This document shows, piece by piece, positions 11,041-35,416 of a DNA stretch of 64,000 nt (position 1 is the first letter of the stretch; each line of letters opens with the position of its first letter). The DNA comes from Mytilus edulis (Eukaryota; Mollusca; Bivalvia; Mytilida; Mytilidae), in the NCBI RefSeq assembly GCF_963676685.1, contig NC_092346.1:70323821-70387820 (forward strand), read 5' to 3'. The notes below the pieces were generated by a model that saw only the letters and a program-made list of their open reading frames with translations, ran no database searches and was not told where the DNA came from. Position numbers and translations under genes: made by a program.

Positions 11041-12356
11041 CTACAAGTATTCTCAAATGGTCTGACTGTATGCATATGGTGGGACTGTAAGTGTATACTT
11101 TTATGTTCCGGACCGTAAACGTACGGTCCAAAAACTGATATGATCTGGAATATTTATACATGTCTTAAAATTAATATCAAACACATTGGTTTTTTTTAAC
11201 TTGGTAATAAGTTATTCGATAGAACTATAATGTTTTGAGATTATCAAAATCAAAAATATCCCATTTTTACATTTGATAAAGAAGAAGATTATTGATGTAT
11301 GTATAAATGTATATTAAAATGAGACGGCAAGCCAACAACACAAAAAATAAGGATAAAACAATATAATTTTTTGTATCAATGTTATAATTTCCAATATACA
11401 TGATATATCCAAAGGTATTTTTTCATTGAAATAAAACACAAGCTGAAATATGTCAGAACTTTAAAAGCGTAAAGAAATATTCTTTCTGTTGTCTGCATTT
11501 TGTATAATATATTGCAAATTCTTGTGAATAATGGAATGTTATTATAGTTGCCTAAAGTTTTAACATTGATCTTTATATATATATTATATATATAACTTGG
11601 GAAAATACCCAAATGTTATAAAGAAGAATAAATTAATTGATTGTTATATAATATAAGAATAGGAAGATGTGGTATATTGCTAATTTGACAACTCTCAATC
11701 AGAGACCAAAGGATGTAGGAGGTTAGCAACTGATGACACTGGACAACCTTTAACATTCAGTTAAATCCATACCGCATAGCTATTTTTACTGACAATCATA
11801 TTATTGCTACATGTATGCAAACAATTTTGTATAATACATAACTTCTCTTTTTCAGAAGGATTGAAATTCATCACCTAGAATAAATGGAGAAAACATAGAT
11901 ACAAGACCAGAATAAATTCAAAGACAAAAGTTGGATCAGTTATTATTTTCATCACTCAGTCAATGATTTGAAGTTCTTTTAAATACCAAAAGATATTGAA
12001 ACCACAATAATGTTAAAGTTCTTTGCTGAATGATCAAAAAGTGGACTATATAGATACCATCAAACAATGCTGGATGATAAGAAACTATTAATGTTTTGTG
12101 TGGAGGGATATTGTGAAAAAAATAGATTTACTTAAATAGCTATTAGTATGTTAACCCTAAAAATAGAGCTTTTCATTGATTTCAAATGGTAAATAATTGT
12201 GTTTCAAGAAAGTATTCTATAATTCATGAATAAACATATATTGATACTTACATTATCTGCTTTGTTGTTTAAAAGTTTAGTTTTGAACAGTTATAGAACA
12301 ATATGTTGAATTAACATTTCCAAAGAAAAAAAGATATTCAATTAAAAAGATTCATC

Positions 12357-12809
12357 TTATAACAATTTACTACCAAATAGAATACATTGTAACATGCACA
12401 TGACTGTATATTTATATCTATATATTTAAAACTTGAATCCCATAGGATTTTAATTTGTCCCATGGGATATTTAAAATCCCATGGGATAATTACAGTCCCA
12501 TGGGATTTTTTTTGTCCCATGGGACAACAAATATCCCATGGGACTACAAATATCCCATGGGACCCAAAAAAATCCCATGGGATAATGGTCAATCCCATGG
12601 GATTTTGCCCTGTCCCATGGGATATTGAAAATCCCATGTTTTTATAAATCAAATAGCAAAATAAATATAAGAGTAACAGTAGAAAACCAATGAAATTATT
12701 GAATCCCATGTAATTCCGCACATTTAGTTATATTCATGACATTGTAGCTCTTCTTTGAGGCGGCGGCGGATTTGCAAATGAGTGTTTTGCAAATTTAAAG
12801 TGTCCAGTG
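12357..12809 (-). repeat. Inverted-repeat element with palindromic 12-mer array, right copy
   Basis: Reverse complement of the element at 5495-5975, ending ...AAAGTGTCCAGTG at 12809. Its array of about eleven RTCCCATGGGAY units lies at 12435-12638. On the minus strand a 127-codon frame (12721-12338) starts in the unique head, has a strongly hydrophobic segment at residues 11-26 and then reads repeated PWD, PMG and SHG through the array. This is a by-product of the repeat rather than evidence for a protein. Confidence 0.75.
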
Positions 12810-12849
12810 TTATTAATTCGCATGTTTTAATGTTTATTAGAGACAAATA

Positions 12850-14315
12850 TATACTTTATAACAGATTTTTTTTTTTCACTCCCTATTCTCACTATCGCTC
12901 GGGCAAAAATAACCATGAATATAATGCCTACCCATGTTTAAACTACAATAAAGTATAGCTTGCATCAATTATTTCTTAAATAATTTCAAATCACCAGTAA
13001 GGGTTCTTCAAATTTTGTCCATGCTGTATGAAAAAGTTTTAGAAACTCAACTTTCAGAATTTTTCGACCAATTTTTATCCATATTTGTATGGGTTAAGAC
13101 GAGGCAATGGATGTCAGACCACATTACTTAGTAGACTGTATTAGAGGAATAAAGAGAGACCCTTGATTAAAAGCTTTGCATAGCCGCAGTGATGATTGAA
13201 ATACATTTGTTTTTATAAGGCAGTCAATTATGATTCATTTAAAAAATAACAAGTGAAACTGTGAGCTTCTGTTCACTGATGGTGATACTTCCGCCCAAAT
13301 ATTTCGGGTAACAGGAAGTTGTTGAGTAATGAATCGATCTGAAAACGCACCACTCAGTATAACTGTCTTATACAAACCCTGCAACCAAATTTCAGAAATC
13401 CTTGCAATGCATTGGACGGACGGACTTTGCATTTGACCTCCATGGGTTACTGACAATTACAATTTCAGTAAAACCACTTTCAAAGTGAGTAGACCGTTTT
13501 CCTGTGCGGGATGTATAAGTACTCAGCCACGTCAGGTCAGAGTTGGACGTTTTTTGTGTAACGAGAGAATCAGACTCACTGAACGATAAGAACACTTGCA
13601 ACAACTCTTTGAGGGGGTCTGTGGGTAGACTGTTGCAAAGCTAACGTTTCTGTCCCTTTCTACCCTGAGGTTATTTCGAATTCCCTGTCATTATTTCATC
13701 ATTATTTCATCATCCAGACAAGAACTTGTCCCAGAAAAAAAAATCTGTACATTAACCTCACTTCAGGTATAGAGATGTGCTTATTTTCTGAGGCAAGTGC
13801 TTGTGAACATCCACAAGAACTTGCAGTCATCCGATGTTCAGTACTTTGATTTTTTTTTAAAATTTCACTGACCTTCATCCCGGTCGACTCATATTACAGT
13901 ACTTGATATTGTTAATTTGCTCTTCACCTGAATATTCATAAACTATTTTCCACTGCACGTAAAGCAACCAACAATCAATCATCTTAAATCTTATATCTTA
14001 TATAACATACTTTATATATTACTGTTAAATTCGTTTTATTTACGAATTCTAAAATATAGATGATCGGCACAGATTTTAAAGTAAAATGGCGAGATTAAAA
14101 TTATTTGTTAACTGAGGATAAAAACATTATTTTGAAAAATTAATGCGGTAAGAGATCATCTTCATTCACTTAAAGGTTGCTGCTATCACTTTTAGTAGTT
14201 TGTTTGCAGTGGTTAATTCATTTTTGAAAGAATTCTACGAAAAATAGCAACTTCCAAAAAGATGCTGGTATGGAGAACCACTGCCAATAATTTGCTATTT
14301 TTGTTTAAATTTCAG
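12850..14315. other. No gene recognised upstream of the RING gene
   Basis: The minus frames at 13235-13604 overlap each other and show no known motif. Missing 5' exon(s) of the RING gene may lie here. One possible donor (ATGCGGTAAGAG near 14141-14152) would join in the wrong frame. Confidence 0.4.
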
Positions 14316-15841
14316 GACTCTTAACTCTTTTGATTGTTACTGGATTACCAAATAGGAGTTTGCTGACAGTCTTCAGGATTATGTTGGGAACTTCTAATAT
14401 AATTATAGCATGGATTATAACATCGTTGTTTATACAGTGTGGAGAAACGTCAGAATACCCTGTGCATATTTTAATCATTCTAAAATTAGTGCAGATTAGT
14501 TTAGTTCTGTTTTATTATTGGTTTAATGAAGTTAACACACTCTATCGGTTTGCAGTGTATGTTTACCTCTTTTTCATCGGAGGAACGATATTAAAAATTT
14601 CTCCTGATTGGATTTTCAACGTCCTAGCTATAGTCACAACTTTAAGTCTTGTTTTGTTATGCCTTCATGTGCTTGAGAATGGAATCTTGACTCCTGAACA
14701 GGAAAGGCGTATAGATTTATATCTCCAACGTTTGGATGGATTTGACTTGGATGACGTTATAAACGTATTCCATAGAAATGATTTTTGTACATATTTAATA
14801 GTTCTATGTACTGTATGTCTAATTAACAACTGGTTCGTTGTAGACATTACTAGTAATCAAGATTTCAACCCAACTAAATTGGTGATTTATACTACACTCG
14901 GTATGTGTTGTTGTTCTGTTATCTCCATTATCGCATTTTCTACAATTTCAATTGTTATTTCAAAACATTTGTTTAAGTTCTGCATTTTCATTGTTAAAGG
15001 AAAATATGAATCCACACAAGAAGAGGTCGGGTTACATATATTGAATATCTTAAACGTATATTTATGTACAATAGACATGGTCGTCTTTGACATGCAGCCA
15101 CTAGATCGTGGTATCTTTTTGATCAGCAGAATTGTATTTCTTGTACTTTGTTCTACAGAATTGTGTTCAATCATTGTAGAAGTGTCGAGTAAGGAAGTGG
15201 CAGCAACACCAGCATCAGAATTCAATACCCTTAGAGTTATGGGCGTGCATATTGCATTTAGTATTGGATATGTGGCACTACTATATGAACTTCTAGTCCA
15301 GTACTCCATGAATGATTTGGGCATTTTTCTTTCAACAGCTTTTTTCGTTTGTAATTTACTAAGAACATTTGCCTCGCTTATTTTATTTTGTCTCTATAAA
15401 CTTGATGAAACTCGTCAGGATTTTTGGGAAAACTTTGACGATGTGATATTTTACGCACGTATGACTTTTTCAACGATTCAAATAGTAATTTTATTGCCAA
15501 CCGCTTGCGTTGGTGTTTGGACAGTATTTTATGGATTCTACACATGGTTTGATTTATATCGATTATTAATATTGTGGCTGGTCAATGTATTCTCCGGTAT
15601 ATACGTTTTATTTGAAACTATTCGACAGAGGAAAAGGGTCTTGGCGTATACTACTATATTAAAAGATGCATCACTTTCTCAACTAAACAGGGATGACTGC
15701 AGTATTTGTTTGCATGAAATGATGAAAGGAAAAGTAACTCGCTGCGGTCATGTGTTTCACGAGATATGCATACGAAAGTGGTTGAATACGAGACTGGTGT
15801 GTCCAATGTGTAACACGTCAATTGTAATACATGTACAATAA
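14316..15841 (+). CDS. Multi-pass membrane RING-H2 E3 ubiquitin ligase, RNF139/RNF145-like (5' end incomplete)
   Basis: About 500 residues in one large exon. An acceptor (TTTAAATTTCAG) ends at 14315 and the frame is closed upstream by TAA at 14306, so an unseen 5' exon must supply the start. If transcription begins here, the first in-frame ATG is 14381 (486 residues). About a dozen hydrophobic helices fill the first 420 residues. The C-terminus has a RING-H2, C-x2-C-x11-C-x-H-x2-H-x2-C-x10-C-x2-C, codons about 15698-15811, with CSIC, RCGHVFH and CPMC. The helix-then-RING layout, the short DDVIFYA stretch and the KWL...CPMC ending match TRC8 (RNF139)/RNF145, which are ER membrane ligases tied to sterol control. 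The first four transmembrane regions are less certain. Assignment to RNF145 versus RNF139 is not made. Confidence 0.85.
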
Positions 15842-16376
15842 ACATTGCTTATACATTCATAATATATTGGAAAACTTGTAATACTTATGTCTGTTACTTT
15901 TAACTTTTGAGTCTTTGTCATATAAATAGTAAATAACTTATTTTCAAAATCATTTTTATGCAATTCATGTAACATCCTTAATTATTCATGATACACATTC
16001 TTAATATCTTGTTTTATGTACACTCTATCCACACAAGGCTTACATTGACTATCGACTGCATGTAGTCAAAATCTGATTTAAACTATATGAAACGGGAACG
16101 TAGTAAATGAGTTACTTTCAAGTGTTGGATGTTTAATTAATTGTGAACACAGCTGAAGTCAGCATATTTTCACTACGCCTGTGTTCTTGACATCACCATC
16201 AGACATGACACATATCCCTAACATGACACATTCAGCTCATCATACTAATAACACCATCATTAATCTGCGTACGCAGCTGTGTTCAGTTCGTCTACACGAC
16301 ATTTTGTATTTTGATGACTCTGAACAACACTTCAAATGTGAAGACAATGACTGCTAATAATTGTTTAATTAAAACC

Positions 16377-18000
16377 TTAATGAACGTTGCTTGATTCCGG
16401 AGCAATTTGAAATGGAAAGTTCACAATTGGGAAGCTGATATCATCTTTTTTGTCGTAAAGTTTTCTTTTCAGCTGACCCTCATAGTCAATTTCTAGTTGT
16501 AAGTCAAGATGTGAGTCTGACTTAACTGTATCTATTGTTTCTTTTTTTCTATTGTTCGATGGGATAGATGCATTCAACATAGTCATCAAATTTTGAATTA
16601 ATTTGTGGGAGAACATCATCTATATAGCGGAAAGGAAAGTTAAAGTTTATTATTAACTTCTTATTTTTCATCCTAAGAAGTTCCTGTGTGAAGTCAGCCT
16701 CATAATATTAAAAAAACAAGTTGGCAAGAAGAGGGGCACAATTGATTCCCATTGGAATGCCGACAATCTGTTGAAAAATGCTTCCTCCAAACGTAACAAA
16801 TATGTTGTTAATCAAGAAATCAAGCATCTTGATTATGAAAGTTTCAGAGATTTTTTTGTTCGAATCAGTGTGATCCTATACAAAGTAGGATTTATCCCTC
16901 CCTAAACAAGATACCTAAATCTAAGTTGTCTATTCTTTTTTATGAAACAAAGCAATACCAACTCTTTCAATTTGTCTTTTAATTTGTTTGAAATGGGGAA
17001 TACTTGTGTGAAGTGTAGAAAAGTCAAATGTTTTTATACTATCGCAAGATGAAAAAGTCTTAGATTGTATGTAATCTAAAAGATCTTTGGAATTTTTAAG
17101 TATCCACATCTGTACAAAAATTGTAGATGTTCATAATTTAGAAAGATGTTTTGTGGGGCACTTGGAACACCCAGCAATACATCGTTGTGTGTAAGAACAC
17201 TTGTGTAGTTTAGGTATCCAATACAGTGATGGAAGATCCAGTTCTTCATCTTTGGTTGAAATTCCAAAGGAACACAGTACAGACCTGTGATTATCTCTTT
17301 GGTAAGTGTCGTGAGGGTATATGTTGAGTTTCCGAATAATTTGTCAACTTACCCAATTCATTTATCAAGCACTTTATTTAATAAGTTTTACACACAAAAA
17401 CGATCGATGTTGGTCCGGCTTTTATCTGCGGGGACAACAACTTATTTGTCATAGATGTAGGACAAGTGTTTTGCAACATTTGGGTCTTGAAGATTGACTT
17501 AGCATGGGTATTGATAGACCCATTCAGTTTCTTAATTCTGATTTGTATCAACGACCTCACAGCCTTATTGGCTTATTCCATTCGGAAAGAGTATATACGT
17601 CTATCTTCTCGCGCTTAGCCCATTGCCTAGCATGATCCTCGACTGAATCCATCAGTATTTTGAAGTTGTATTTCCAATTGATGGATTTAGGCTCACGATA
17701 TTTTGGACCTTTGAATAACACATTTCGCAGTGAAGTGTTATTGACAATGTTGAGGACACCGGTAGTAACGTGGCCAGTCGGATAATTGTGAATTGGGAAC
17801 TAGCACAAGGAAGTTTAGACTTGAAGTCGTCAATATTGAGATCCTGCAAAACGTGAAAATTTGGTATAGGTATAAGAAATGATAAGTGCAGACTGATCTT
17901 TGAAAGAAGGAGGTTTTTTCGACTGAACTAATTTATGATGAAGGATATTGTCTAAGTTGACGCCATCGAAACTTTTGTTGGCAAAGGAAAGTTAAAGAAA
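16377..18000 (-). pseudogene. Penelope-like element reverse transcriptase, decayed
   Basis: Minus-strand fragments in several frames read in the order of a Penelope-type RT. They run from an N-terminal SVEDHARQWAKRE stretch (about 17600) through CCPR/FLCVKL, DLLDYIQSKTFSSCDSIKTF (about 17080-17020), FVTFGGSIFQQIVGIPMGIN (about 16810-16750), CAPLLANLFF and the catalytic-type YIDDV (about 16630-16610) to DLQLEIDYEGQLKRKLYDKK (about 16500). Many stops and frame changes interrupt it. No intact endonuclease domain was seen. Family call rests on remembered mollusc copies. Confidence 0.8.
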
Positions 18001-19038
18001 AGATCTTTTCTCTTTTTCATCTTTTCCAATCCGAACTGTGTGAAAAGTCTGTAACTTGCAACATAAATTGAACAAAGAATGAAGTTTTGAAAGGGGTAAT
18101 CGATAGTTTCGTGCGAATGTTATTTATTCGATGAATGATGGTAAATGATCCCTTCTTCAACTGTCCTTTGCAAACAAAGGACTCAATCCCAACAACTTGA
18201 GCAATATCCTTCATCATAAATAAATTCACTAAAAAATACCTCCCTATTTCAAAGACTAGTCAATACCTATCATTTCTTATTCCGATACCAAACTTAAATT
18301 TTTAATTACAAACACGTGTTGCAGGATCTCAATATTGACGTCTTCCAAGTTTTAAACCTTGCTATTTCCCCTGTCAGATATGAGATATATATTACGCAAC
18401 TTATTCGGTATTCTAGAGCTTGCAGGCTCTGACTTTGTAAAACGTCACCAGTCTGAGCAGAAGGTTGATGAACATGGGTTAATCAAAGAACGTCTCGTCA
18501 TTTGTCTAATTGTTTGATTTGTTTTCATCCTGAACATGCATGTTATATTAACAACTGGATCGTAGCGTTTTGCAAACAACAATAAATCAATGAACTAAAA
18601 AATCAATACAAAACATTATCTACATGTATTCATGGGATTCTCAGAAACTATTTTAAAACGATAAGAATGTTAAAGGCTATTTCACGATGGATTAATATAG
18701 ACACAAACGAAAATGACCTTTGACACCGGAAAATTAACAGCAGTTACATGGATCTTCATTCTTTACAAATTGCGTGTACGAGGTACTTTATCCAGGAGCA
18801 TTTTAAAACTTACCATACGATACGGGTTATGCTCATCATTGAAGTTCGATCAGTGACCTGCAGTTGTTAACATCCTTGACATTCGGGGTGATGGACAACT
18901 GCGATTAAATCAACTGATCAAAGATCAGATAAAACAAGGACAATCATGTATTTCAAAAACAATACTGTAAGTTAACTGCGAAGGAACATTGAACAATAGT
19001 GCTTTTCTAAAAATTTGCATTTAACAATACATATCAGT

Positions 19039-19044
19039 TTTATT
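19039..19044 (-). terminator. AATAAA polyadenylation signal of the calmodulin-like gene
   Basis: AATAAA on the minus strand about 160 bases after the TGA at 19206-19204. It is the nearest canonical signal I saw downstream of the last exon. Confidence 0.4.
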
Positions 19045-19203
19045 ATAACACATTTCATGTTAACTATGAATATCTCATTATCTTGACAGCTTTGTAACCA
19101 ATTGTTTGTTACATTGCATATTATATAAAGACATAACAATGTTTTGCTGAAAGCACTACACAGTTTTAAGCTGATGAAGATTAAGTTTTAATCCAATTCT
19201 CTT

Positions 19204-29827
<10,624 letters not shown>

Positions 29828-30929
29828 TTTGCACGGTTCTATAAACAAGAGAAATGATTATAAAGATAAAATACAATGAATGTGTCCATTTGATAAATAG
29901 CAACGGCAGTACTTTTACAAGAAGGTTTCGTAAAACAACATAATTCCAACGTGAATAGGTACTACTCTGAAAATTATTATGATTGATTCATTTCGTGCAA
30001 ACGTAATCATCAGTTATTGCAGTATTCGTTGATTAATATTACGTTTCCTGTGTTTATAAAAAAAAGTAAGTTAATGCCAGTCAAATTATTATAACAGTAT
30101 GTTATAAATTCCTTTAAAAGTGGTTCACTAAGTCAGTATTTAAACACTAAAAGTGGAAGTTAAGTCTATTTTTTGACATTCGCATTTATTGAAAAAAAGA
30201 ATAAACTGATTATTAAGGGCATATATTTACTAACATATTCAGCTTGGTAAACTTATGCAAATTTCTCCTTTGAATACACTGTGCAATGTCGCTAGGAACA
30301 ACAAAGTCCTCTAAACAAAGTTCTATTCTATTGTTAAAATTTGTATATGTTTTATTCAGTTTGGTAAAAGACGTCATTCAATGGCAAATTTGACGAGTAA
30401 AATGTACAAACATGCTTTGTAAAGTATCGACATTTGACAAAACAGATTTTTTTTAATTTAAACAAAGAAGTAACTAGATAAATACAACAAAGACGATTTT
30501 ATTAAAATGTTGGGCTTTTGTATTGACAAAATATTTGTTGTGTTTGGATTGATATGTCAACGGTCAGTTGATATTCCTATGAGTATTAAAAAGTATAACA
30601 AAAATACTGAACTCAAAGACAAATAAAAAAAGGGAAAGTTAATAAAAACTCACAAACTCAAAAGCTACCAATCAACGGAGCAAGTAACAGCTGTCATATG
30701 TGCACCACTACTGCAGGCCAATATCGTGTTGTACTGATATGAACAGAGTTCAATCTTAAACTCCCAAAGACAAAAAGAAAAAAAAAAGGATCTTGCAAAA
30801 TTGTTTCCCTTTAAAATATATTAATGATATCTTGTTGCCCAAATAACTCGCATGCCAATGAGTAATTGCACCTTGTATAATCACGAGAACTTGACATTCA
30901 GGATACTACCAAAAATAGGAGGTCTGCTT

Positions 30930-31075
30930 GATATATCCAAAATTGAGAACTGAATTGGGGAATGTGTCCAAGAGAAAACTACTCTACAAAAGAGTAGAAA
31001 CAACCGAAGTCCACAAATGGTTCTTTAACACAGCGGGAAATCCCGCACCCGGAGGCGTGCTTCAGCTGGCCCCAT
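30930..31075 (-). repeat. Dispersed family C copy
   Basis: GGGGAATGTGTCCAAGAG, AACACAGCGGGAAATCCCGC and GGCGTGCTTCAGCTGGCCCC are the reverse complement of the family C core. The 62-codon frame here is a by-product. Confidence 0.65.
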
Positions 31076-31109
31076 CTGTATTTTCCTACAATATTCACAC
31101 AGATGGACG

Positions 31110-34100
31110 ACTTTAAAGATTACATTTTAAAATTTCTAACTTCCTTGTTTTAACAGTTTCATATGTCTGATCTGTCGAATGGCGTTTAAATACACTCATA
31201 TGCGGCAAAGCTTAGCGAAAGGTAGTGCGATGTAATCAGGCACACACACTTTATTAGATTAACTCGTAAAGGAACGATCGTTTTCATTGGTCAATTCAAA
31301 CCTTCGACCTCACACCTGCGAAAATAGAACACGCGTACTATAAGTTGAAAGGACTGATCAGTATTCACGTAGCCGGTCAAGGTTGTTATAACGTCCATCG
31401 TCGTATTCACGTACGTGATTGTGTTCTTGGTTATCCCATAGCAATTCTAGCTTTTATAAATGTGCATGTAAAATTCATTGAATTCATAATTTTGGGCAGT
31501 AGTAAAATTTTAAAACTTATTAGTAACAGGTTTCACCTCAAAGTATTTAATTATTCAACTGTGTTCTCATTTGGTTCTGAATTAAAGTCATAAGAAACCT
31601 CAAATTAAAAAAAATAACAATGCATATGTTTTTTTATAATTCAATGGATAGTTTTCATTATAAAACTTATGTACATAAACTTTTTTTCTGAAGAAAATTC
31701 TTTAATTTATTCATATTTAGAAGAAGTTTACTTTATTTTCATTGCTTCCTTCCATGAAGCAACCCCCCCCCCCCCCCTTTCCCGACATATTTTCCGTATG
31801 CAAAGTGACCTCAGTGTGACCCATCTCGTAAAAATCCGGTGATCGCAATACGCATGGATGTCCTCAAAATAAACTATTATCTGAATTTACATGTTAAACA
31901 CGTGCTCAATTTCCATGCGTTTTTGTTGATTTTTTGTTGATTGTTGACAAACAGGTGACAATCGTGAAACTTCGGTTTTGAAGTTTCCTCGGAGTTCAGT
32001 ATTTTTGTGTTTTTACTTTTTTCAAAACACGAACTTTGATTATCTGCCTCATTTTCACAACAACACTGACCGATTGAAAAAAAAATGACGATTGTACGAA
32101 ATTTATGCGAAAAAAAATGAAACATTCTTGAACAGAAGACTAAGTTTATGATGTTTGTATGCATTGGTTCAAGAATTGGAAGAACATTATTTTTCACCGG
32201 TCACTCGTTTCTTATGACTTTAAGAGATCTACCATTTTATTTTGATGAGAGGGGGACTTGGATGAAACATTTTGTTCCTTTTTTTAGTTGTAATCTATGT
32301 CCTGTCTTTTTATTTTTCGGTCTATTTGGTCCTGCATTTTTTATTAGTTTGTCTGGAATTTTTTTACATAAATCGTCATTCGGCCTTTTTGTTGAGCCAA
32401 GTTGCTTATCCTGCCTTTTCATATCTTTTGCAAGTTTTAGGTATTCGACTAAGAAAAGTGTGATTTTTTTCCGATTCAGAAAACTTAGTTTTGAGAAAAA
32501 AATCCGGAATTCTAAGTAAATTCAGAACATGTAACCAACCATACTTTGTTTAGAGATAAATGGAGATGGCAAACCATGGCACAGCGGAAGGAATATACTT
32601 TATAAACTCCAGCGGTATACCTTATGAATTTTATAATTAACCGTTTTGCTATTCTCGGTTGAAAAACGAACGTAAATCATATATTGTAAATATTTATATA
32701 GTTACATTCATAGAAAACGATCAGTTTTTAAAAGCGTGTTTATTCATTAAATGTATTGATAAAAAGCGGGTGGGTCCCTTCTTGTACATGCATTCAGTCA
32801 TCCTTATTAGCAGTTTCTTAATATTTCGATTCTCAGTTTATCTTGCATGTATGATTTTGTATTTCATTTTAAATACGCATGTCACTTTGGGGGAGAGTTC
32901 AACTATTTTTTCGGTATGAAATTAAAAGATAAGTTTTCAGCCAATTGAAATCGAAAAAAGTACATTTACATTGTTCCTTATAAACTAGTCTACGATATTT
33001 CATACAATTATTTATTTATTATTTTAGTTCGATCCACACATACAAAAGAAAAAAACTTCGCCGATGTAACAAATCAATCCTTTTTACACCAACATGTCTT
33101 CACTGAATTCATTTGAATTTCATGGTGACCATGATAATACATTGCATACTACGTCTTCATTCACGTGCACAAATGATACGATTATTGTTGCTTTGTTTCT
33201 ATATTTCGGGGACAATTTGCTCCGTTTTAAATTATACGTAATTTCTGAATGACCAAACTGTAAGCTACTGCAAGTGTAACGTTCTATCAGTATGTTCGTT
33301 TTATAGCATGGAAACACTATAAGAGGAATGTGAAACCCATCATAAATTATTCTAATTATTGTAATGGAACAGTATTATGAGATCCTTATTATAAGTAACT
33401 ACGACATTGGAAGAAATTAAAAGTGGTCCGTATAAAAACGGCACATGTATTTTATTTTATCCATATATTTTTCATAATATGTTACAAGATAATTATGTTG
33501 CTGCGGTATAATATTTTGACACAACTATTTTAGATTCACAAAACATTTATTTAATTCTTTTGACCAAAGATTTGTAAACTATGCATTGTCAAATCCTTGT
33601 TTTGACATAGTACATTCCATAGTCAGTCATTTGTGTCAATTCACGTGCACACTACGATTGTGGATTGTATTTGAATCTTTCAACCAATGAAAAGAGACGT
33701 TACAAGTTGTTTGTTTGTGATACGCCAGAATGTTATCAATGAACTATCAAACGCTAAACTTGACTGCATTTCACTGTATAGAGGTCGCACTTGAAACGTT
33801 TCAAATGAGTCTGTGCGAACTTCGTTAACAGCGGTCTGTTCGATACTATATACTGGTCCAACAAAGTTTTGAGGTAGAACGACTGAAATCGACCCTACAC
33901 AAGTTTTATGGTCACCATTACGAATTGATATATTTTAGCTGTCATAGATCTTTAGATGTCAGTAGTGTCATGTGATCTTTTTATTCATCTGATCAGTAAT
34001 TTTACTGACTTTGTTCTGTTCCCGATCGCGATATTTTGACTGATTGTGCATTCGCATGTATACTGAACTCCGACGAGGAAAATTCAATCGGAAAGTCCTT

Positions 34101-34830
34101 AATCACATGGCAAAATCAAATGACAAAACACATCAAACGAATGGACAACAAGATGTGTTGATAAATTCCCGAATATTTCTTTCTTAAAGGATAAGATATT
34201 ACATAAGGAAAATTTCGAATGAAACTTTTGTAATATGCTAAAAGTTCTTAAAGGATAAAGTATTACATGATAAAAGTTCAAATGGAACTTTTGTAATGCA
34301 TGTGTGCTAAAAGTGTTTTTGATTAATATTGTGGGAAATGTTTTGACATTTTACACCATTAGTAAACTTAAGATTGGATCTTTGTAACACAAGTTTTCTT
34401 TAATAAATACACTGATTTTCATCATGATAGCAAATATAAACAACAAATAAGGCAAAAGCAGTTTTTAACATACGCATTGTAAATTCGAAACATTGTTTAG
34501 AAAAAAATCGATAGATTGATTGCCCTTTTACATTTTGTTTTGAATTATAAACTAAAACTATAAGAGGAAAACAACGAAACTGCAGAAACACTGTAGTGTA
34601 ACAAATAACAAAAAACAAAAAACAATGCAACACAAAGAAACAAACTATGAGATAACAACTGCCATTTTCCTGATTAAGAACATGACATTTTAAGTAAAAT
34701 AGTGGGTTAAACCTGGTTTTAAAGTAACTTATCATTACCTCTCATTTGTATGACAGTGGCATCAAATTCCTTCATATTGACAACGACGTGTGAACAAAAC
34801 AAACAGAATAGGTAAAAATGTAATGAAAAA
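31110..34830. other. No supported gene; scattered repeat fragments
   Basis: Overlapping open frames on both strands at 31877-32519 show no motif, signal or splice support. A C run lies at 31762-31777. Family B fragments are at 31965-32030 (+) and 34060-34150 (-). A short direct repeat AAAGGATAAGATATTACATAA / AAAGGATAAAGTATTACATGA lies at 34188-34275. Confidence 0.5.
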
Positions 34831-34839
34831 AACACCACC

Positions 34840-35130
34840 ACCGAAAACTCAGATTGATAGCAGGTACTCCGGAAGGGTAAGCTGATCCTGCTCTACATGT
34901 AGAACCAAACGTGTTGCTCATATTATTACAAATCCGGTTAATAGTCTTAATTCGGTAGGTCACATTCGTGAAAAGGGGACGGGATTGAAGCTACGACATA
35001 AGGAACATATGTGATATCTTCTATCATCTGTGAAACGGATATTCCAAAACGGTCAACCAACTCGTGATGTCGTCCGTAAAATTTACGAAGTGATGATATC
35101 AACTTCACCATTTGGAACTAAAAATGGAAA
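34840..35130 (-). pseudogene. Penelope-like element, orphan 3' fragment
   Basis: On minus, codons for SSLRKFYGRHHELVDRFGIS lie near 35100-35040. This motif follows the RT domain in mollusc Penelope-like copies. The fragment continues to about 34840 (AGGAGTACCTGCTATC side) and lacks the catalytic part. Confidence 0.65.
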
Positions 35131-35416
35131 TTTGGAAGCATTTTTTCCATCATACAGTGTCATCACCAGAGTAAAATACTGGAGATTGAAACGAAGCAAG
35201 TTCATTCACCTCCAACCAAACATAGCATATGACTGCTGAAAAGTAGATTGAGTCAGGAAGATCTATCAAAATGACTGCTGAAAAGTAGACTGAGTCAGGA
35301 AGATCTATCATCATCTAGCCCATTATTCTTTTCATCCTGTCAGTCATTTCTATCGTTTTAACTTCATCAATTGCATAAGCTGTTTCATGGGTATCATAAT
35401 CTTTGTCGTGTTTATC

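Noticed and set aside
14665..15324. Minus-strand frames over the RING gene (60 and 145 codons)
   Set aside because: Antisense shadows of the 500-codon membrane protein; no motif of their own.
31877..32519. 106- and 123-codon frames on opposite strands
   Set aside because: Each is the shadow of the other, with no splice site, signal or motif; Phe/Ser-rich from T-rich DNA.
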